Assembly (NCBI GenBank): GCA_016180605.1
Contig: JACPAW010000003.1
Location: 1 to 13,992 of the forward strand
Reading direction: 5' to 3'
DNA from: Candidatus Omnitrophota bacterium
Lineage (GTDB): Bacteria; Omnitrophota; Gorgyraeia; Aquiviventales; Aquiviventaceae
DNA: 13,992 bases
A program made the position numbers and the translations under genes. The notes beneath the pieces were generated by a model. It made no database searches. It was given only the letters and a program-made list of their open reading frames with translations, and was not told where the DNA came from. Shown piece by piece: positions 7,043 to 11,791 of this stretch. Each line of letters begins with the position of its first letter. Positions within the stretch are counted from its first letter, which is position 1.

Positions 7043-7468
7043 TTAACTTTTGCGGTATACCTTTTCTGGATTAAAGATGCGCTTGCCCTTGGTCCTAAGC
7101 CGGCCGCTTTTATCCAGCTGCCGGAAATAGCAGGTGAAGTAACCCGCATGACAAGCGGCTATCCTCTGTTGGATTAAAAATAGCAAAGACCTGCCCTCGC
7201 AATCCGTCCGCACCTGACGGATGATTTGAATGTGGCCGGAACTTTCTCCCTTTTGCATGAGCCGGTTTTGGGAGCGGCGGAACAAGTACACCAGGCCCGT
7301 TTCCAGGCATTTCTGAAGAGCTTCCTGGTTGAGGTAACACAGCGTCAATACTTGCTTGCTTTTGACATCCTGGATGATGGCAGGAATAAGCCCTTGGTCG
7401 TTGAACTTCACAATGGATAGCAACGCCGACAGGCCTGCCATCGGTCTTGGAACGCTTTGGCTCTTCAT
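7043..7468 (-). CDS. hisI: Phosphoribosyl-AMP cyclohydrolase (divergent metal site)
   Basis: A 141-residue stand-alone PRA-CH domain that opens the adenine ring of PR-AMP, the third step of histidine synthesis. It has the family core: KFNDQGLIPAIIQD (21-34), CYLNQEAL, KGESSGH (73-79), and the metal segment beginning TDCEGRSLL (88-96), followed by ACHAGYFTCYF. The zinc cysteines are likely Cys90, Cys106 and Cys113. The canonical Asp-Cys-Asp-x-Asp magnesium motif is Asp-Cys-Glu-Gly-Arg here, so the second Asp is Glu and the third is Arg. I believe similar Cys-Glu-Gly variants exist in related phyla, but cannot verify that. There is no fused HisE domain. The ATG overlaps the hisF stop in an ATGA, which favours this start over Met10. 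Confidence 0.9.
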   Translation of the reverse strand: MKSQSVPRPMAGLSALLSIVKFNDQGLIPAIIQDVKSKQVLTLCYLNQEALQKCLETGLVYLFRRSQNRLMQKGESSGHIQIIRQVRTDCEGRSLLFLIQQRIAACHAGYFTCYFRQLDKSGRLRTKGKRIFNPEKVYRKS

Positions 7469-8244
7469 CGTCGCACCGCAAGTCCTTTTTGGAAAAGGTA
7501 TTTTTTAACCTCGCCGACTGAAAGCTCACCGAAATGGAAAAGCGAAGCTGCCAGTGCAGCATCCGCACCCCCTACGGTAAACGCCTCCAGAAAATGCTCC
7601 CTCTTTCCTGCTCCTCCCGAAGCAATCACAGGAATGGTTACGGCTTGCGAGATTGCTTTAGTCAAAGCCAAGTCATAGCCATTTTTGGTGCCATCGCAAT
7701 CCATGCTGGTTAACAAGATCTCTCCAGCACCCCTTTGGGCGGCTTCCTTGGCCCACTTCAGCGCATCCAAGCCAGTCGCCGTTCTTCCGCCATGCGTATA
7801 CACTTCCCATTGATCTGTGTGCTGTGTGCTGTGTGCTGTGTGCCGTTTTTTCGCATCAATTGCCACGACGATGCATTGGCTCCCGAATCGATCGGCTGCC
7901 TCGTTGATAAAAGGGGGTCTTTCAATCGCACTGGTGTTGAGCGAAACCTTATCCGCTCCCGCTTGCAGGAGTGTCCGGATATCCTCGATGGCGCGAATGC
8001 CCCCTCCTACCGTCAGTGGCAAGAATACGGCTGCGGCGGTTCGACAGACCACATCCAGCAGGATGCCCCGCTTCTCGTGGCTTGCAGTAATATCCAAAAA
8101 GACCAGCTCATCCGCTCCGGCTTTATCATACGCACCAGCCGCTTCCACAGGGTCCCCGGCATCTCTTAAGTCAACGAACCGCACTCCCTTAACCACCCGC
8201 CCTTTGTCCACATCCAGGCATGGAATAATTCGCTTTGCTAACAT
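7465..8244 (-). CDS. hisF: Imidazole glycerol phosphate synthase cyclase subunit
   Basis: A 259-residue TIM barrel that joins PRFAR with ammonia from HisH to make imidazole glycerol phosphate and AICAR. The catalytic acids are Asp11 in IIPCLDVDKG and Asp130 in VVAIDAK. Phosphate-binding segments are LTVGGGIR (78-84) and the GGAG region near the C-terminus. The ATG at 8244 gives the canonical MLAKRIIPCLD start; a TTG-initiated extension to 8319 would translate an intergenic repeat and is rejected. No Shine-Dalgarno sequence is visible. After IDAK the protein carries a His/Thr-rich insert (about residues 135-145) encoded by four perfect 7-base repeats; relatives have a loop about 7 residues shorter here. 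The reading frame and downstream motifs (GAGEILLTSMDCDGTKNGYD) are intact, so the enzyme is probably active. hisI overlaps the stop. Confidence 0.95.
   Translation of the reverse strand: MLAKRIIPCLDVDKGRVVKGVRFVDLRDAGDPVEAAGAYDKAGADELVFLDITASHEKRGILLDVVCRTAAAVFLPLTVGGGIRAIEDIRTLLQAGADKVSLNTSAIERPPFINEAADRFGSQCIVVAIDAKKRHTAHSTQHTDQWEVYTHGGRTATGLDALKWAKEAAQRGAGEILLTSMDCDGTKNGYDLALTKAISQAVTIPVIASGGAGKREHFLEAFTVGGADAALAASLFHFGELSVGEVKKYLFQKGLAVRR
7815..7842. repeat. Heptamer array C inside hisF
   Basis: Four perfect copies of CTGTGTG on the plus strand (CACACAG on the coding strand). Because three heptamers equal seven codons, the coding product is a 7-residue period, HTAHSTQ, followed by HT. 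It lies in a surface loop after the beta strand ending in the catalytic Asp130. It is the same unit family as array B in the trpE/trpG gap but in inverted orientation. Confidence 0.9.
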
Positions 8245-8278
8245 CAGAGTGCGAAAAATGGAAGGCGCCAGAGTAGTT

Positions 8279-8365
8279 CGGAATTCGGAGTGCGGAATGC
8301 GGAATGGAAGGAAAGACAAATTTGAGTTTTAATTCCACACTCCAAACTCCGAACTCCGCACTTCA
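8279..8365. repeat. Inverted heptamer-repeat array D (hisA/hisF gap)
   Basis: Left arm, 8279-8306: CGGAATT, CGGAGTG, CGGAATG, CGGAATG, in exact period 7. Right arm, 8331-8365: AATTCCA, CACTCCA, AACTCCG, AACTCCG, CACTTCA, also in exact period 7. The arms are reverse complements with scattered mismatches around a 24-base centre. The array fills the 148-base gap between the hisA stop (8393) and the hisF ATG (8244). No Shine-Dalgarno sequence is seen between the array and hisF. Confidence 0.85.
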
Positions 8366-8392
8366 AACGTCTTCTGTATCGGTTCTGCTGTC

Positions 8393-9124
8393 TCATGTTC
8401 CACTATTTGCGACTTGAATGGCCGCCGCTAGGTCGATGGCCCCTTCATACAAGGCTTTACCGATAATCGCCCCTTTGACTCCACGGGGCTCTAGCTGCTT
8501 GAGTCGCTTCAGATCCTCTATCGAAGAAATTCCTCCAGAAGCGATGACAGAAACCGGCGCGGATGACAGAACCTGCTCCAAAAGCGAAAGATTAGGCCCT
8601 GCCATCATTCCATCGCGGCCAACGTCCGTGCAAATCAACGTGCCAACTCCCAGATCCGCCATACGGCGCGCTAAGTCAACCGGTGTCAAAGCAGTCGATG
8701 AAACCCAGCCTCTTGAAACCACCTGGTTCGCTTTTGCATCGATGGCAACGGCGATGGCGCTACCATGCTTCGAAACCGCTAAGCGCACGAATTCCGGATC
8801 TTCGCACGCTTTCGTCCCCAGCACGACCCGGGAAGCCCCTGCAGAAATCGCCCCCGTAAGTGCCGCTTCGGTCCGGATGCCGCCGCTTAATTCCACCTGC
8901 AGCTTACAAGTCTCGATGATCTTTTTTGCAATCGGCCAATTCGAATAGACCCCATCGAAAGCACCGTTTAAATCAACCACGTGCAGCCATTGCGCCCCGG
9001 CAGCGGCAAAGCGCTGGGCAATGGCGATGGGATCCTTGGAATAAACGGTCCGCGCTTCGCGTTTTCCCTGAGCCAATCGGACCACTTGACCGTCAAGCAG
9101 ATCGATCGCAGGCAAGATCACCAT
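8393..9124 (-). CDS. hisA: ProFAR isomerase (HisA)
   Basis: A 243-residue TIM barrel that isomerises ProFAR to PRFAR, the Amadori step before HisF. Catalytic Asp8 is in ILPAIDLLDG, the second acid Asp129 is in AIDAK, and the second half has CTDVGRDGMMAGPN (165-178). Phosphate sites are SGGIR (80-84) and ASGGIS near residue 195-200. The ATG at 9124 gives the standard N-terminus. No Shine-Dalgarno sequence is visible; the nearest arm of array E ends 12 bases upstream of the ATG. trpF is not in the window, so a dual HisA/TrpF (PriA-like) role can be imagined, but trpA and trpB are absent too, and nothing in the sequence argues for it. Heptamer arrays separate it from both neighbours. Confidence 0.95.
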   Translation of the reverse strand: MVILPAIDLLDGQVVRLAQGKREARTVYSKDPIAIAQRFAAAGAQWLHVVDLNGAFDGVYSNWPIAKKIIETCKLQVELSGGIRTEAALTGAISAGASRVVLGTKACEDPEFVRLAVSKHGSAIAVAIDAKANQVVSRGWVSSTALTPVDLARRMADLGVGTLICTDVGRDGMMAGPNLSLLEQVLSSAPVSVIASGGISSIEDLKRLKQLEPRGVKGAIIGKALYEGAIDLAAAIQVANSGT

Positions 9125-9136
9125 TAGAGAAATGGG

Positions 9137-9228
9137 ACTTCAGACATCCGACATCAGACTTCAGAAAAAACATAAAATTGAATCTGTCTTGGATCCTTAC
9201 TGAAGTCTGGAGTCTGATGTCTGATGTC
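9137..9228. repeat. Inverted heptamer-repeat array E (hisH/hisA gap)
   Basis: Left arm, 9137-9164: ACTTCAG, ACATCCG, ACATCAG, ACTTCAG. Right arm, 9201-9228: TGAAGTC, TGGAGTC, TGATGTC, TGATGTC. Both arms are in exact period 7. Over 24 aligned positions the arms differ by about two bases, making this the cleanest palindrome of the set. The 36-base centre is AT-rich at its left end. On the mRNA the hairpin would end 12 bases before the hisA start codon. Confidence 0.88.
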
Positions 9229-9248
9229 TGTCCTCATTTGACCAGTGT

Positions 9249-9848
9249 TTATAACTTGACGAAGTTCTCAAGGAGTTTGAGGCCGATGGCTTGGCTTTTT
9301 TCCGGGTGGAACTGAGTCGCGAAGAGGTTATCGCGCCAGACCATCGCGGCAAATGGAACGCCGTAGCCCGTCTCCAAAGCAATCACGGAACGATCTTGGG
9401 GATCCGCGTAAAAAGAATGCACGAAATAGAAAAAGCTCCCCTCCGCAATGCCCGAAAGCAACGGGCATTGGGGCTGGCACAGGTGCACTTGGTTCCAGCC
9501 CATATGAGGCACTTTAAGAGCAGACCGGGGAAACTCCCTGGTCATGCCCGGCAGGATGGAAAGACCCGGTGTATTAGGATCGGAGGATTTTATTTTTCCT
9601 TCCTCGCCGCTATCGAAGAGAAGCTGAAGCCCCAGGCAAATCCCCAGATAAGGCTTTCCGGAAGCCACCGCTTGCCGGATGCATCCGATCAAGTCCCTGC
9701 TCTGGAGCTCCCGCATGGCCGCAGCAAAAGCCCCCACGCCAGGAAGGACCACCTTTGGGGATTTCTCTACGATGCGCGGATCACTCGTCACATGCACCTT
9801 AGCCCCCAGGGACTCCAAAGCCTTGGAGACACTGCGCAGATTACCCAT
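9249..9848 (-). CDS. hisH: Imidazole glycerol phosphate synthase glutaminase subunit, unusual N-terminus
   Basis: A class I glutaminase that feeds ammonia to HisF. From the ATG at 9848 there are 199 residues: PGVGAF (36-41), nucleophile Cys71 in GICLGLQ, and His181-Glu183 in QFHPEK. That ATG, however, is the internal Met of the conserved Asp-Tyr-Gly-Met-Gly-Asn; relatives begin about eight residues earlier with a hydrophobic strand such as Met-Ile-Ala-Ile-Ile. Upstream, the frame stays open for 19 codons to a TGA at 9908-9906. It encodes Leu-Ser-Leu-Phe-Thr-Leu-His before Asp-Tyr-Gly, but this is translated from array F and contains no ATG, GTG or TTG. A strand-like sequence is therefore available, but a normal start is not; only an ATA at 9902 could serve. 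The enzyme may be truncated by one strand, or start non-canonically, or there is a sequence error. Confidence 0.9.
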   Translation of the reverse strand: MGNLRSVSKALESLGAKVHVTSDPRIVEKSPKVVLPGVGAFAAAMRELQSRDLIGCIRQAVASGKPYLGICLGLQLLFDSGEEGKIKSSDPNTPGLSILPGMTREFPRSALKVPHMGWNQVHLCQPQCPLLSGIAEGSFFYFVHSFYADPQDRSVIALETGYGVPFAAMVWRDNLFATQFHPEKSQAIGLKLLENFVKL

Positions 9849-9857
9849 TCCGTAGTC

Positions 9858-9933
9858 GTGAAGAGTGAAGAGTGAAAGAAAGTGACGAGTAAAGAAGAAT
9901 ATTTTTCACTCATCACTCTTCACTCATCACTCG
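9858..9933. repeat. Inverted heptamer-repeat array F (hisB/hisH junction)
   Basis: Left arm: GTGAAGA, GTGAAGA, GTGAAAG (9858-9878), then GTGACGA (9882-9888). Right arm, 9906-9933: TCACTCA, TCACTCT, TCACTCA, TCACTCG in exact period 7, continuing into the TCA that is the hisB stop codon on the minus strand. The array starts at the hisB stop and runs into the first codons of the conserved hisH sequence. The arms pair imperfectly around an AT-rich centre. Confidence 0.88.
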
Positions 9934-10539
9934 TCAAAGTTGGCCTTTGGAAGAAGGAACGTCTTTGACGCGTGGATTTAAACGGCAAGCAGCTTCCAGC
10001 GCGCGCCCGAGAGCCTTGAAGATCGCCTCGCAGATGTGATGAAAATCTACCCCAGAAAGGATGTCAATGTGGAGGGTCAGCTTAGCCATCCTGGCGAAAG
10101 ATTCCAGAAAGTGCTCCGCATCGCTTAACTGGTAAGTACTGCCTGAGGAACGCAGGCGGCCTGTTTTTTCAACACGACGAGCGTCTCGCAAAACAAGCTT
10201 AGGCCTTCCTGAAATGTCCACCACGACACGGGCAAGCGCTTCATCCATGGGGACATATGCAAACCCAAACCGTGTAATGCCTCGGCGGTCCTTGAGTGCT
10301 TCATCGAAGGCCTTACCCAGGGTAAGCCCTAAGTCCTCATTGGTGTGGTGGATATCAATCTCCAAATCCCCTTTAGCGCGGATCGTTAAGTCGAAAAGGC
10401 CATGTGTGGCCAGCAGGGTGAGCATGTGATCGACAAAGGCAATACCGCTGTGCACAGCAGCTTTGCCGGAGCCATCCAGATCCAATACCACCGTGATATC
10501 GGTTTCTTTGCTCTTTCTGGTCACCTTCGCTCGTCTCAT
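9934..10539 (-). CDS. hisB: Imidazoleglycerol-phosphate dehydratase
   Basis: A 201-residue monofunctional dehydratase making imidazole acetol phosphate; the N-terminal phosphatase domain of enterobacterial HisB is absent. Metal-site motifs are FVDHML (35-40), DIHHTNED (62-69), and DFHHICEA (165-172), plus the C-terminal PSSKGQL. In-frame starts are a TTG at 10566 and ATGs at 10554, 10542 and 10539. I chose 10539 because MRRAKVTRKSKETDI fits the family and AGAGG lies seven bases upstream; 10542 is nearly as good. The gene follows hisD after 31 bases. Its stop codon lies on the edge of heptamer array F. The histidinol-phosphate phosphatase needed later in the pathway must be encoded elsewhere. 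Confidence 0.94.
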   Translation of the reverse strand: MRRAKVTRKSKETDITVVLDLDGSGKAAVHSGIAFVDHMLTLLATHGLFDLTIRAKGDLEIDIHHTNEDLGLTLGKAFDEALKDRRGITRFGFAYVPMDEALARVVVDISGRPKLVLRDARRVEKTGRLRSSGSTYQLSDAEHFLESFARMAKLTLHIDILSGVDFHHICEAIFKALGRALEAACRLNPRVKDVPSSKGQL

Positions 10540-10546
10540 CATTTCG

Positions 10547-10551
10547 CCTCT
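10547..10551 (-). promoter_or_regulatory. Ribosome-binding site of hisB
   Basis: The minus strand reads AGAGG with seven bases to the ATG at 10539 (four bases to the ATG at 10542). It supports a start at one of these codons and not at the upstream TTG. Confidence 0.55.
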
Positions 10552-10570
10552 CATTGATCCTGCCAACGCA

Positions 10571-11791
10571 TCACTGCAGCCGGACCTTGACCGCGTCGAA
10601 ATGGCGCGGCAGCCCTTCGATTGCCGTCAATCGTTCCAGGGGTTCGCGTACGCGCTCCAGCGCTTTTTTCGTGTAACTGATAACGTGGGTCCTGCGGACA
10701 AAGTCATCGATCCCAAGCCCTGAAAACACCCGTGCTGAGCCACCGGTGGGTAGGACATGGCTGGGGCCGGCCACATAATCTCCCACCGTCACCGGAGAGT
10801 ATGGACCTAGAAAAATCGCACCAGCGTGGGTAATGTGCTTCAAAAGCTTCTGCGGAGAGCGTACCATGATTTCCAGGTGCTCTGGAGCGAGCCGATTGGC
10901 GACGGAAACCGCTTCTTCAAGATTCTTAACCAAGATGCAAAAACCTCCAGGAACATGCTGCCGGGCCTGCTTGGCCAAAGCCTTGGAAGTGGTGATCAAG
11001 AAACCCAATCCTCCTGCATGCTCCGTTTCGCCTAGAAGATCTGCCAACACATATTGAGGATTGGAATAGCGATTGGCGATCACCGCGATTTCCGATGGAC
11101 CTGCGATGGTATCCACATCCACAAATCCAAACACCTGCCTTTTCGCCTCGGCCACATAGGCGTTTCCAGGACCTACGATCTTATCCACTTTTGGAATCGT
11201 CTTGGTCCCAAAGGCCATGGCCGCAATCGCTTGAGCACCCCCCATGCGGTAGACTTCATCGACATCCAGCAGGCTTGCGACCGCGAGGATATGCGGGTCC
11301 ACCGTTCCGTCCTTGCGAGGCGGTGTGGCCAGGACAACCCGCTGGACACCGGCTTTCTTAGCGGGAATCACCGTCATGTAAACGGTCGAAACCAGGCTTG
11401 CTGTCCCTCCGGGGATATAGACGCCGACTCGCTCCAGAGGATCGAATTTCTCTCCAAGAACGACCCCATCTCCATCCATGATCCGTACCGGCTTCAGACG
11501 GGGCCGGCTGTAGAAACCCTGGACATTTTGGATAGCGGTTTTCAATTGAAGAGCAAATTTAGGATCCAAATGCTGAAACGCTCCGGAAATTTCCGCTTCC
11601 GTCACCCGTAACTGTTTAACGGTCAAACGAACGCCGTCAAACCGCCGGGTAAAACGCAGCAGCGCCTCATCGCCTTCCTGTGCCACGCTGTCTACAATGC
11701 TGCGGACTCTCTCCTCGATGCGTCGCCTGCGCAAAAGCTGGCGGGTACACAAACGTTGCCATTCCTGACTTGTCGTGGAAAGCATTTTCAT
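10571..11791 (-). CDS. hisD: Histidinol dehydrogenase
   Basis: A 406-residue zinc enzyme that oxidises histidinol twice with NAD to histidine; slightly shorter than the usual 425-435. Visible motifs: GVYIPGGTASLVSTVYMT (123-140), VGPGNAYVAEAKR (206-218), AGPSEIAVIA (230-239), catalytic Glu304-His305 in LAPEHLEI, Asp338 in GDYVAGPSHVLPTGG with His345, and the C-terminal zinc His397 in EGLPRHFDAV. The zinc-ligand segment, usually Ser-Gln-Ala-Glu-His, is GETEH (254-258), so the Gln that binds zinc in the E. coli enzyme is Glu255 here. The codon is clearly GAA. The ATG at 11791 overlaps the alaS stop by four bases (ATGA), implying translational coupling to alaS. It is the first his gene of the operon. 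Confidence 0.95.
   Translation of the reverse strand: MKMLSTTSQEWQRLCTRQLLRRRRIEERVRSIVDSVAQEGDEALLRFTRRFDGVRLTVKQLRVTEAEISGAFQHLDPKFALQLKTAIQNVQGFYSRPRLKPVRIMDGDGVVLGEKFDPLERVGVYIPGGTASLVSTVYMTVIPAKKAGVQRVVLATPPRKDGTVDPHILAVASLLDVDEVYRMGGAQAIAAMAFGTKTIPKVDKIVGPGNAYVAEAKRQVFGFVDVDTIAGPSEIAVIANRYSNPQYVLADLLGETEHAGGLGFLITTSKALAKQARQHVPGGFCILVKNLEEAVSVANRLAPEHLEIMVRSPQKLLKHITHAGAIFLGPYSPVTVGDYVAGPSHVLPTGGSARVFSGLGIDDFVRRTHVISYTKKALERVREPLERLTAIEGLPRHFDAVKVRLQ

Noticed and set aside
7039..7149. Extended TrpE N-terminus starting at 7149
   Set aside because: The extension overlaps the hisI coding sequence; the MKIVPSEKEF start at 7038 fits the family.
8245..8319. TTG-initiated N-terminal extension of HisF
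   Set aside because: The added residues are translated heptamer array; the conserved MLAKRIIPCLD start at 8244 is complete without them.
8393..9124. HisA acting as a dual HisA/TrpF (PriA) enzyme
   Set aside because: trpF is absent from the window, but so are trpA and trpB, so a second trp locus is likely; no PriA-specific feature was recognised.
9137..9228. Palindromic arrays as intrinsic terminators
   Set aside because: No U-tract follows the hairpins on the transcribed strand, and they occur between genes that need to be cotranscribed.
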